Assembly (NCBI GenBank): GCA_910576845.1
Contig: CAJTJA010000010.1
Coordinates: 1 to 53,470, forward strand
DNA length: 53,470 nt
DNA from: an uncultured Oscillibacter sp.
GTDB taxonomy: Bacteria; Bacillota; Clostridia; Oscillospirales; Oscillospiraceae
Direction: 5' to 3'
The translations under genes were made by a program, and so were the position numbers. Shown one piece after another: positions 8,165-15,154 of the stretch. Numbering within the stretch: position 1 is the first letter of the stretch; each line of letters starts with the position of its first letter. The notes below the pieces were generated by a model. It saw only the letters and a list, made by a program, of their open reading frames with translations, had not been told where the DNA came from and made no database searches.

Positions 8165-9226
8165 ATGAAAGTCTTGAAGACACTGGCTCTTGTACTGGCT
8201 CTGCTCCTGACTCTTTCCGCCTGCGGCGCGATCAGCAGCACCGATGGGCCAACGGAGATGGTGGGAAGCTCCGACTCACCGGAGGAGAAAGACCGGACGG
8301 CGCAGGAAGAGGTTCAGAACCCAGAGCCGGGAACCGTGCCGCTGGAGGATACCGGATTTCACGTGGGGGCGCTGAAGGGACCCACCGCTATGGGTATGAT
8401 CCGTATGATCTCTGATGACGGCGTGAATAGTTATACACTGGCGGGCTCCGCCGACGAGTTGACTCCCAGGTTCATCAAAGGGGAGCTGGACATTATCTGT
8501 GTTCCCGCTAACCTGGCGGCAGTGCTCTATAACAAAACCGGGGGTGAGGTGGTCACCCTGGCGGTCAACACCCTGGGCGTTCTCTACATTGTTGAAAACG
8601 GCGGGGAGACGGTTCAGTCTATGGCGGACATCAAGGGCAAAACCATCGTTGCCGCCGGGAAGGGCTCCACGCCAGAGTTCGGTCTCCGCTACCTCCTGGA
8701 GCAAAGCGGCCTGGACCCGGATAAAGATGTGACCATCGATTGGAAATCCGAGCACGCCGAATGTGTTGCCGCCCTGGCGGCAGGGACAGCGGATATCGCT
8801 CTTCTGCCGCAGCCCTTTGTCGCCGTGGCGCAGGGAAAGCTGGAAGAGCTCCGGGTGGCCTTAGACCTGACGGCGGAATGGGACGCCTTGGACAACGGCT
8901 CCGCCATGATTACGGGTGTGGCTGTGGCCCGGCGGGACATTGTGGAGCAGCGGCCGGAGCTGGTGGATATATTCCTGAAATCATATACCGCTTCCGTGGA
9001 CTGGGTGAACGAAAATACCGCCGGGGCGGCGGAGCTGGTGGCCGCCAACGGCATCATCGAAAGCCCCGCCATCGCGGAAAAGGCGCTGCCTCACTGCAAC
9101 ATCGTCTGTCTCACCGGGCAGGAGATGTTTGACAAGCTCTCCGGCTATCTGGCTGTGCTGGCGGAAGCGGCCTCGGAGTCTGTGGGCGGCAAGCTGCCAG
9201 GGGACGATTTTTACTATGTCCCTTAA
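8165..9226 (+). CDS. ABC importer substrate-binding lipoprotein (NMT1/SsuA-like)
   Basis: Extracellular solute receptor of 353 residues. The signal sequence ends in the lipobox LSAC (cysteine about residue 20), so it is a membrane-anchored lipoprotein, followed by a polar linker. The mature part has the pattern of NMT1/SsuA/ThiY-type receptors: a loop GPTAMGMIRM near the start, ADELTPRFIKGELDIICVPANLAAVLYNK, then DIKGKTIVAAGKGSTPEF and a C-terminal hinge region. Ligands of this family include sulfonates, taurine, nitrate, pyrimidine precursors and guanidine-type compounds. The true ligand is unknown and may be the same molecule sensed by the leader. Its last codons overlap the permease start. 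Confidence 0.85.
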   Translation: MKVLKTLALVLALLLTLSACGAISSTDGPTEMVGSSDSPEEKDRTAQEEVQNPEPGTVPLEDTGFHVGALKGPTAMGMIRMISDDGVNSYTLAGSADELTPRFIKGELDIICVPANLAAVLYNKTGGEVVTLAVNTLGVLYIVENGGETVQSMADIKGKTIVAAGKGSTPEFGLRYLLEQSGLDPDKDVTIDWKSEHAECVAALAAGTADIALLPQPFVAVAQGKLEELRVALDLTAEWDALDNGSAMITGVAVARRDIVEQRPELVDIFLKSYTASVDWVNENTAGAAELVAANGIIESPAIAEKALPHCNIVCLTGQEMFDKLSGYLAVLAEAASESVGGKLPGDDFYYVP

Positions 9227-9971
9227 GCTCCGTCCCTGGTCCGTCTTGTTCTGGCTCCTGATCTGGCAGGGAGGGAGCATGGCCCTGGCGGCAGCGGTCC
9301 CCAACGGGGGGCTGCTGCTGGCCTCGCCGCTCCAGGCGGCCCTCCGTCTTCTGGAGCTGCTGCCGTCTGCTGGCTTCTGGCGGGCGGTGGGGAACTCATC
9401 CCTGCGGATTTTCGGGGGCTTCCTGTTCGCCTGCGCTCTGGCCGTCCTGCTGGCGGCCCTGGCGGCGGGGCGGCGGCGGTTCCAGGACCTGCTGGCTCCG
9501 CCGGTGGCGGCAGTGAAAGCCACTCCTGTAGCTTCCTTCATTATCCTGGCCCTGGTCTGGCTGGAGGCCGGGTCTTTATCTTTTTTCATCTCAGCGCTGA
9601 TGGTTTTCCCGCCGGTGTATCTCAATGTGCTGGAGGGGCTCCGGGGAACGGACCGCAAGCTCCTGGAGCTGGCCCAGGTCTACCGGATTCCCCTGGGACG
9701 GCGGATCCGGGGCATTTACCTGCCTCAGGTCCTGCCCTATTTCCGCTCTGCGGCTTCCCTGGCTCTGGGCCTTTGCTGGAAGGCAGGGGCAGCGGCGGAG
9801 ATCATCGGACTCCCGGCAGGGACCATTGGTGAGCGGCTGTATACCGCCAAGGTTTATCTTCAGACCCCGGACCTCTTTGCCTGGACGGCGGTGATTTTGA
9901 TGTTGTCTGCGGCGTTTGAGCGGCTGTTTATAGCGGTTGTGGACCGACTTGCAGGAAAGGCAGGGAGCTGA
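9216..9971 (+). CDS. ABC importer permease (SsuC-like)
   Basis: Inner-membrane permease of 251 residues with about six hydrophobic segments. The coupling EAA-like loop is visible as ELAQVYRIPLGRRIRGIYLPQV-type sequence around residue 150-170, the contact with the ATPase. I place the start at the ATG at 9216, which overlaps the receptor gene by 11 bases and begins MSLKLRPWSVLFW just before the first membrane helix. Upstream in-frame codons lie wholly inside the receptor gene. The stop overlaps the ATPase start by one base (TGATG). Confidence 0.85.
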   Translation: MSLKLRPWSVLFWLLIWQGGSMALAAAVPNGGLLLASPLQAALRLLELLPSAGFWRAVGNSSLRIFGGFLFACALAVLLAALAAGRRRFQDLLAPPVAAVKATPVASFIILALVWLEAGSLSFFISALMVFPPVYLNVLEGLRGTDRKLLELAQVYRIPLGRRIRGIYLPQVLPYFRSAASLALGLCWKAGAAAEIIGLPAGTIGERLYTAKVYLQTPDLFAWTAVILMLSAAFERLFIAVVDRLAGKAGS

Positions 9972-10528
9972 TGGAGGTTCGCGTGGAAGGACTTTGCAAG
10001 TCCTATGGCGGAAAACCTGTGCTGACAAATTTGAATGCCGTTTTTCCGGAGGGGATTACCTGTATTGCGGCTCCCTCCGGGACGGGAAAGACCACTTTGC
10101 TTCGCCTTGTTCTGGGGCTGGAGCGCCCTGACGCGGGGAGCATCCATGGCGGAAACGGACGCTGGGCCGCCGTGTTTCAGGAAAACCGGCTGCTGGAGGA
10201 GGTATCTGCCGCAGCCAACCTCCGCTTCGCATTGGGAGGTGTTTCCCGGGAGGCGGGAGATGTGCTGACCCGTCTGGGCCTAACCCTTTCGGATGCTGAG
10301 CCCGTCCGGACATGGTCCGGAGGCATGAAGCGGCGTCTGGCTCTGGCAAGGGCTCTGCTGGCACCTTCGGAAGCCTTGGCTCTGGACGAACCATTTACAG
10401 GCCTGGACCGGGAGAGCCGGGCTTTTTGTCTGGAGCTGATCCGGAAGATGGGCGGTGGAAAGCCGGTGCTGCTGGCTACCCATGATCTGACCGGTTTGGA
10501 GGATAGGCCGGTAGTGCGCCTTGGATGA
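9971..10528 (+). CDS. ABC importer ATPase (SsuB-like), compact
   Basis: Nucleotide-binding subunit. Motifs in order are Walker A APSGTGKTT (about residues 34-42), Q-loop FQENRL, signature WSGGMKRR, Walker B ALALDEPF, D-loop GLD and the switch histidine in ATHD. At 185 residues it is shorter than the usual 230-260, because the loops and the C-terminal tail are trimmed, but no catalytic motif is missing. It is coupled to the permease and ends the operon; the MITE-like element that follows may supply its terminator. Confidence 0.88.
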   Translation: MEVRVEGLCKSYGGKPVLTNLNAVFPEGITCIAAPSGTGKTTLLRLVLGLERPDAGSIHGGNGRWAAVFQENRLLEEVSAAANLRFALGGVSREAGDVLTRLGLTLSDAEPVRTWSGGMKRRLALARALLAPSEALALDEPFTGLDRESRAFCLELIRKMGGGKPVLLATHDLTGLEDRPVVRLG

Positions 10529-10642
10529 GAGAGGATATCCTTTGCCGCCGGGGCGGGGGATGGACATCTCTCCGGACAATTCGGTCTTTTCTGCGCTCTC
10601 TGCGATCGTTAAACGGTATGCGGGGAGCGTTTTTCCTTTTTA

Positions 10643-10834
10643 TTCAGTCAACGCAGTTGAAAAGAGGGGAATACTTCTTTTCAGCCGGCGGACATTTGGT
10701 CCGCCGGGGCGCGGAGCGCCCATGCGTTTTCTGTGAAGTCAAGAACAGAAAGCTGCTGATGCGGCTTACAGCGTTGCAGAACATCGCCGCACTGAAAAGA
10801 ATCCAAAGGATTCTTTTTAACTGAGCCGATTATA
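10643..10834. mobile_element. MITE-like element, copy 1 (192 bp)
   Basis: A non-coding element with terminal inverted repeats of about 23 bases (10643-10665 and 10812-10834, 16 of 23 identical). It is clearly homologous over its length to 43363-43552. Inside, GGCGGAC/GTCCGCC forms a hairpin, and the segment from AGCTGCTGATGCGGCTTACAG onward is nearly identical in the two copies. The right end holds a 10-bp hairpin followed by T residues (10795-10818) that resembles a terminator. It lies between the ABC importer and rsmD. It encodes no transposase, so mobilisation in trans is inferred. Confidence 0.75.
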
Positions 10835-10958
10835 ATGGAAGAAATTTTAGAATGTGTCTCCGGAGTTTTTTCGCCTTTTGTTGGAAATGCTATTGAAAAG
10901 CGGAAAAGTTTGCCGTACAATAAACCCCGGAAAACTGCCGCCTTTTGGGAGGTGCCGC

Positions 10959-11513
10959 ATGCGTGTTATTACGGGCTCCGCCGGGGGCCGCCGCCTGTTG
11001 GAGCTGGAGGGAATGGAGACCCGCCCCACCACCGGCCGGGTAAAAGAGGGCGTCTTCAGCGCTCTGCAATTTGATATTGAGGGGCGTCGGGTGCTGGACC
11101 TTTTTGCCGGCACCGGTCAGATGGGCATTGAGTGTCTGAGCCGGGGAGCCGCCTCCGCCGTTTTTGTGGACCGGCGCCGGGATGCCGCAGGACTTGTAAA
11201 AGAAAATCTTACCCTGACAGGTTTGGCAGATCGGGCTGCGGTGATCTGTGGGGATTCCATAGAATTTTTGGCGGGGACAAAGGAGCGCTTTGATCTGGTA
11301 TTTTTGGACCCTCCCTATGCCTCAGGCCTTCTGGAACAGGCCTTAGATGGGCTTGCCGCATCGGGATTTGACATTCTCAATCCTTATGGTATAATCGTAG
11401 CGGAACACCCTGCGCAGCGGCACTTGTCTGTTCCGGCAGGCTGCCGCCTGCGAAAAACTTACCGTTACGGTAAGATTGCCGTCACCCTTTTCCTCCGGGA
11501 GGGAAACGAATAG
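10959..11513 (+). CDS. rsmD: 16S rRNA (guanine-966-N2)-methyltransferase
   Basis: SAM-dependent methyltransferase of the small ribosomal subunit, 184 residues. It begins MRVITGSAGGRRL, the typical RsmD start, and carries RPTTGRVKEGVFSAL, the SAM loop VLDLFAGTGQMGIE and the catalytic LVFLDPPYA. I chose the ATG at 10959 because GGGAGGTG precedes it and family similarity starts exactly there; upstream in-frame codons are not conserved sequence. coaD follows after 16 bases, the usual rsmD-coaD pair. Confidence 0.93.
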   Translation: MRVITGSAGGRRLLELEGMETRPTTGRVKEGVFSALQFDIEGRRVLDLFAGTGQMGIECLSRGAASAVFVDRRRDAAGLVKENLTLTGLADRAAVICGDSIEFLAGTKERFDLVFLDPPYASGLLEQALDGLAASGFDILNPYGIIVAEHPAQRHLSVPAGCRLRKTYRYGKIAVTLFLREGNE

Positions 11514-11529
11514 AACGAGGAAAACGCTC

Positions 11530-12021
11530 ATGAGAACAGCCATCTGCTCCGGCAGCTTCGATCCGATTACCCTGGGCCACTTGGACGTGATCTGGCGCGC
11601 CGCCGAATGTTTTGACCAAGTATGGGTTTGCGTCAGTCCCAATGCGGAGAAGAAAAATCAAATGTTTACCCCGGAACAAAAGCTGCGGCTGGTCCGGGCC
11701 GCCGTTGCGGAGCTTCCGAATGTAAAGGCGGAGCTCTGGCCCGGCTTGCTGGCGGATTTTGCCAGAGAGCATGGCGCGCAGGTAATTGTCCGGGGCGTCC
11801 GCAGCATGACGGACTTTGATATCGAATACCAGATGGCCCTGATTAACCGGGGAATTTGCCCAGGGCTTGAAACCCTGCTGCTGCCTGCCAGTGCCGTCTA
11901 TCAGCACTTCAGCTCCTCCATGGCGCGGGAGATGATTCGTTATCGCCAGCCGCTGGAGAAATATCTGCCCGCGTCCATCCTCCCGCTTGTGGAGGAAATG
12001 ACAGAAAAAGAGGGAGGATGA
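11530..12021 (+). CDS. coaD: Phosphopantetheine adenylyltransferase
   Basis: Transfers AMP from ATP to 4'-phosphopantetheine, the penultimate step of coenzyme A synthesis. At 163 residues it has CoaD length. Motifs: GSFDPITLGHLDVI (nucleotidyltransferase TxGH-type loop near the N-terminus), RGVRSMTDFDIEYQMALIN in the middle, and SSSMAREMI near the C-terminus. The ATG at 11530 begins MRTAICSGSFDP, the family start; the reading frame upstream overlaps rsmD. It sits in rsmD-coaD, followed 6 bases later by a coiled-coil gene. Confidence 0.95.
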   Translation: MRTAICSGSFDPITLGHLDVIWRAAECFDQVWVCVSPNAEKKNQMFTPEQKLRLVRAAVAELPNVKAELWPGLLADFAREHGAQVIVRGVRSMTDFDIEYQMALINRGICPGLETLLLPASAVYQHFSSSMAREMIRYRQPLEKYLPASILPLVEEMTEKEGG

Positions 12022-12027
12022 CACCAT

Positions 12028-12543
12028 ATGGCCAATGACATCAACCGTCTGATCGACATGATTTACGAGCGGATCGAAGACGCCAAGGCCCCTGCGCTGA
12101 AGCCCAGTATGAGCATCGTAGACCGGGATGAGCTGCTGGATCTGCTGGACGAGCTGCGCGCTCAGCTTCCGGCAGAGGTCAAGCGGGCTCAGGAACTGCT
12201 GGCTGCTCGTGAGAAATTTGTGGAGGATGCCAAGCGGGATGTGGAGCGTATGATGCGTCAGGCGGAATTGGAGGCGAAAACTAAGATTTCCGAGAGCGAG
12301 GTTATGTACGCCGCACGGGAAAAGGCCCGCCAGATTGTCACCCGGGCAGAGGAACGCTCCCGCCAGCTTTATAAAGTGGCAAACGATTATGCGGAGGATG
12401 CCCTTGCCAGGACAGAGGAGGCGGTTCAGGCTGCTTTGGATGAAGTGAAGCAGTCCCGCGTTCGTTTCCGCACGGCTTCCGCTGCCAAAATGCAGGAGCA
12501 GAGACAGAAGTTAGAGCAGAAAAACGAGGAGAATAATGGTTGA
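12028..12543 (+). CDS. Coiled-coil protein resembling ATPase peripheral-stalk subunits
   Basis: A 171-residue, highly charged, almost wholly helical protein without a membrane segment. From about residue 45 to 165 it is rich in E, K, R, A and Q with heptad-like spacing, such as AREKARQIVTRAEERSRQLYKVAND. That resembles the ATP synthase B/V-type H subunits or DivIVA-type coiled coils. It starts 6 bases after coaD and probably shares its transcript. In Clostridia a gene of this type is often found after coaD; its role is not established. I cannot assign a function beyond the coiled coil. Confidence 0.65.
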   Translation: MANDINRLIDMIYERIEDAKAPALKPSMSIVDRDELLDLLDELRAQLPAEVKRAQELLAAREKFVEDAKRDVERMMRQAELEAKTKISESEVMYAAREKARQIVTRAEERSRQLYKVANDYAEDALARTEEAVQAALDEVKQSRVRFRTASAAKMQEQRQKLEQKNEENNG

Positions 12544-12791
12544 GATTACATAAACTTTGGAAAACTTTGTGTAAAATGCCAAGGGCTTTCCTGAAAAAGT
12601 GAACTCTTCGCAAGATGTAGGAAAAAAACCGAAAAAGAGTATCCGCTGGCGCAAGATGTAGCGCTGGTGGGTACTTTTCTTTTTGCGCCAATGAAACGGG
12701 AAAAATAGAACGACTGTTTTAGATTTGAGAATTTGGACGAAAAACGGAGCATTTTAAAGAAAAATCACTGTTTTCCGTCGAAAAAAAATCC
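12544..12791. other. Intergenic segment before the dcw promoter
   Basis: No gene seen. The phrase GCAAGATGTAG occurs twice (near 12611 and 12651), and CGCTGGCGC/AGCGCTGG sequences could form weak hairpins. A related AAGATGTAG occurs at 17632. These look like eroded repeats. Confidence 0.35.
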
Positions 12792-12820
12792 TTGCTTTTC
12801 GGTCATTATTTTCGTATACT
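12792..12820 (+). promoter_or_regulatory. Promoter of the dcw cluster
   Basis: TTGCTT at 12792-12797, a 17-base spacer and TATACT at 12815-12820. The expected start falls immediately upstream of the MraZ-type repeats and about 85 bases before mraZ. Confidence 0.75.
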
Positions 12821-12831
12821 AAGTAACATAG

Positions 12832-12867
12832 GTGGGGAGAAGTGGGTTATAAGGGAAGACAAGTGGC
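12832..12867 (+). promoter_or_regulatory. Putative MraZ operator (repeated TGGGN boxes)
   Basis: TGGGG at 12833, TGGGT at 12843, AGGGA near 12852 and TGGCA at 12864 recur with a period of about 10 bases. This is the arrangement of the direct repeats through which MraZ autorepresses dcw operons. The first two fit well, the last two are weaker. Confidence 0.65.
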
Positions 12868-12913
12868 AGATTACCCCATCTTATGCCAAAAAGAGGGGAA
12901 AGGAGGCGGCTTT

Positions 12914-13357
12914 ATGGCGAGACTGCTGGGCAAGTCCAATAACAGCATTGACGCCAAGGGCCGCCTGGTAATTCCCTCCGCTATGCGGGAAGCCTTGGGA
13001 GATACCTTTTTTATTACCATTGGTGCGGAGCACTGCCTGACGATCTATCCCCAGGCCAAGTGGGAGCAGATGTCTGACGAGATGGACGAGCTGCCCTATA
13101 CAGAGGCGCGTGCCTTAACGCTGCTGTACGCAAATGCCGTTCAGTGTGAACCGGACGGGCAGGGCCGGGTGCTGATTCCAGCCGCTTTGCGGAAATATGC
13201 AGGCTTGAAGAAGGCTTGTACGATTGTGGGACTGAACACCTTTGCCGAAATCTGGGATGAAGAGACCTGGACAGAGCGGGAACGGAAGATGCTGGACGAA
13301 GAGGATATGGCCGCGGCTATGGATGCTTTGGCCAGAGCCCGCCGGAACCGTGGGTGA
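12914..13357 (+). CDS. mraZ: Transcriptional regulator MraZ
   Basis: AbrB-fold ring-forming DNA-binding protein that represses its own dcw operon. The product is 147 residues with the two characteristic half-repeats: SIDAKGRLVIPSAMREAL (about residues 12-29) and DGQGRVLIPAALRKYAGL (about 80-97). The ATG at 12914 is chosen because AGGAGG lies 8 bases before it and MARLLGKSNNSID matches the family N-terminus; a longer in-frame start at 12842 falls inside the operator. First gene of the cluster. Confidence 0.95.
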   Translation: MARLLGKSNNSIDAKGRLVIPSAMREALGDTFFITIGAEHCLTIYPQAKWEQMSDEMDELPYTEARALTLLYANAVQCEPDGQGRVLIPAALRKYAGLKKACTIVGLNTFAEIWDEETWTERERKMLDEEDMAAAMDALARARRNRG

Positions 13358-13364
13358 GCGCCTT

Positions 13365-14300
13365 ATGGAATACATACACAGGCCAGTTTTGCTGGATGAG
13401 TGCATCGGAGCCTTGAACATCCGCTCAGAGGGAACCTATGTGGACGGCACGCTGGGGCGGGCGGGACACTCGAGGGAAATTGCCGGACGGCTGACCACCG
13501 GGCGGCTGCTCTGCATCGACCGGGACTCAGCCGCCATTGAGGCGGCGCGGGAGCGGCTGGCTCCCTGGATGGACCGGGTGACTTTGGTCCACAGCAATTT
13601 CGCGGATCTGGAACGCGTCCTTGCGGACGTGGACGGCGTGGATGGGATGCTCTTTGATCTGGGCGTTTCTTCTCCGCAATTGGATGACCCGGAGAGAGGT
13701 TTTTCCTACATGCACGATGCTCCCTTGGATATGAGGATGGACCGTACCTCCCCCCTGACGGCGCGGGAGGCGGTCAACGTTTGGAGTCAAGAGGAGCTTC
13801 GGCGCGTTTTATTTGAGTTTGGGGAAGAACGGTACGCCCCCGCCATCGCCCGGGCCATTGTGAAGCGCCGGGTGGAGAGACCCATTGAGACTACCTTGGA
13901 GCTGGTGGACGTGATCAAGTCCGCCATGCCGCCGGCGGCCCTGCGGGAGAAACAGCACCCCGCGAAGCGGAGCTTTCAGGCAATCCGCATCGCTGTCAAC
14001 GGTGAGCTGGACGCCCTGCCGCCTATGCTGAGAGCGGCGGTGGACAAGCTCCGGCCCGGTGGACGGCTGGCGGTGATTACATTCCACTCGCTGGAAGATC
14101 GGATCGTTAAACGGACGCTGCGGGAGCTGGCTCAGGGCTGTACCTGCCCGCCGGACTTTCCGGTCTGCATCTGTGGGAAAAAACCCAGATTGAAGCTGTG
14201 CAAACCTGTGACGCCTTCCGGGGAGGAAGTCAGGGAGAATCCGCGTGCCAGAAGCGCCCGTCTTCGGGCAGCGGAGAAGCTGGACGGATTTGATATTTAA
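13365..14300 (+). CDS. rsmH: 16S rRNA (cytosine-1402-N4)-methyltransferase
   Basis: Methylates C1402 in the decoding centre. The 311 residues fit RsmH (MraW). Motifs: EYIHRPVLLDECI at the N-terminus, YVDGTLGRAGHS (SAM loop), DGMLFDLGVSSPQLDDPERGFSY, and ITFHSLEDRIVKR near the C-terminus. The ATG at 13365 begins at the conserved HxPVLL segment and lies 8 bases after the mraZ stop; longer in-frame starts would lie inside mraZ. Ribosome site weak (GGGTGAG). Confidence 0.95.
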   Translation: MEYIHRPVLLDECIGALNIRSEGTYVDGTLGRAGHSREIAGRLTTGRLLCIDRDSAAIEAARERLAPWMDRVTLVHSNFADLERVLADVDGVDGMLFDLGVSSPQLDDPERGFSYMHDAPLDMRMDRTSPLTAREAVNVWSQEELRRVLFEFGEERYAPAIARAIVKRRVERPIETTLELVDVIKSAMPPAALREKQHPAKRSFQAIRIAVNGELDALPPMLRAAVDKLRPGGRLAVITFHSLEDRIVKRTLRELAQGCTCPPDFPVCICGKKPRLKLCKPVTPSGEEVRENPRARSARLRAAEKLDGFDI

Positions 14301-14382
14301 ATGTTTTCCGGTTTTTGGATTTGAGATATGCGTAATAACTGCAAGGCGGATTTTGGGTGCTTTCCGGATATGCCGGAAAGTG

Positions 14383-14466
14383 AAATTCCTTTTGCTTAGG
14401 CGGTCTGGAAGCTCGGCAGCTTACGCTCTGCGTTGTCTGAGAGCCTCTTAATTTGACGAAAAGAAA
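14383..14466. repeat. Eroded intergenic repeat, copy A
   Basis: About 75-80 bases aligning with 20595-20672. Shared landmarks in order are CGG-TCTGG, AGCT, GCTC-GC, GAGCCTC, TA and GAAAAG. Divergence is high. It fills much of the rsmH-ftsL gap. Confidence 0.4.
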
Positions 14467-14489
14467 TGGTGTGAAAGGGGGGAGGCTCC

Positions 14490-15038
14490 ATGGCGGCGGC
14501 AGCGCGGGACATGCGGTATCATGGGAGACAAGCGGTTAACGGCAGTCTCGCTTATGATCTGGACTATGCGGTCCGGGAGCGGGAACTGCGTCATGCGGGG
14601 GAGGCTCCCAAGGCGAGGGAAAAGGCAAAAGTCCATACTGCGCCCAAGGTTTTGGTTCGGGAGCGGCAGTATGTTTCCGTTTTGGCAGTAATGAGCGTAG
14701 CGGCCGTTATGGCCCTTGCCCTGCTGGTGCTGATGAACTACGTGCAGCTAACCCTGCTGTCGGCGGAGACGGTGGAGCTGCAGGGTCAGTTGAAGGAGCT
14801 GGAAGCGGAGAACGAGAGCCTTACCGCCCAATACCAGAGGATGTTTGACATGGCCTCGGTGAAAGAAGCCGCAGAGGCTGCCGGTATGGCAAAACCCAGC
14901 AGTACTCAGATGGGCCGCCTGGATATGTCTGCGGGAGATTCCGCCGTGGCCTACCGGCAAAAGGAGCCGGGGCTGTTTGGACGTATTTTCACATCTCTCC
15001 ATGGCGGGGTATATGCGGTAGTGGAATATTTCGACTGA
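14490..15038 (+). CDS. ftsL: FtsL-like division protein
   Basis: Single-pass septal protein, 182 residues. A basic cytoplasmic region (1-65) leads into one hydrophobic segment (about residues 63-88, VSVLAVMSVAAVMALALLVL) and then a leucine-zipper-like extracellular coiled coil with ELQGQLKELEAENESLTAQY. This is the plan of FtsL/DivIC-type proteins, which are poorly conserved in sequence. Position between rsmH and the class B PBP is where ftsL belongs. Ribosome site GGGGGAGG. DivIC is a structural alternative; position favours FtsL. Confidence 0.8.
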   Translation: MAAAARDMRYHGRQAVNGSLAYDLDYAVRERELRHAGEAPKAREKAKVHTAPKVLVRERQYVSVLAVMSVAAVMALALLVLMNYVQLTLLSAETVELQGQLKELEAENESLTAQYQRMFDMASVKEAAEAAGMAKPSSTQMGRLDMSAGDSAVAYRQKEPGLFGRIFTSLHGGVYAVVEYFD

Positions 15039-15154
15039 CCGTGGCTTATAATCAACTGACATGATCCTTCGGCCCTGACACATTTTCGGCGGGGAGCGGG
15101 AAGACAGGTCTTCTTGCTCCCTTCCTTCATAATTTTTCCTAAGGAGGCAGCAGC

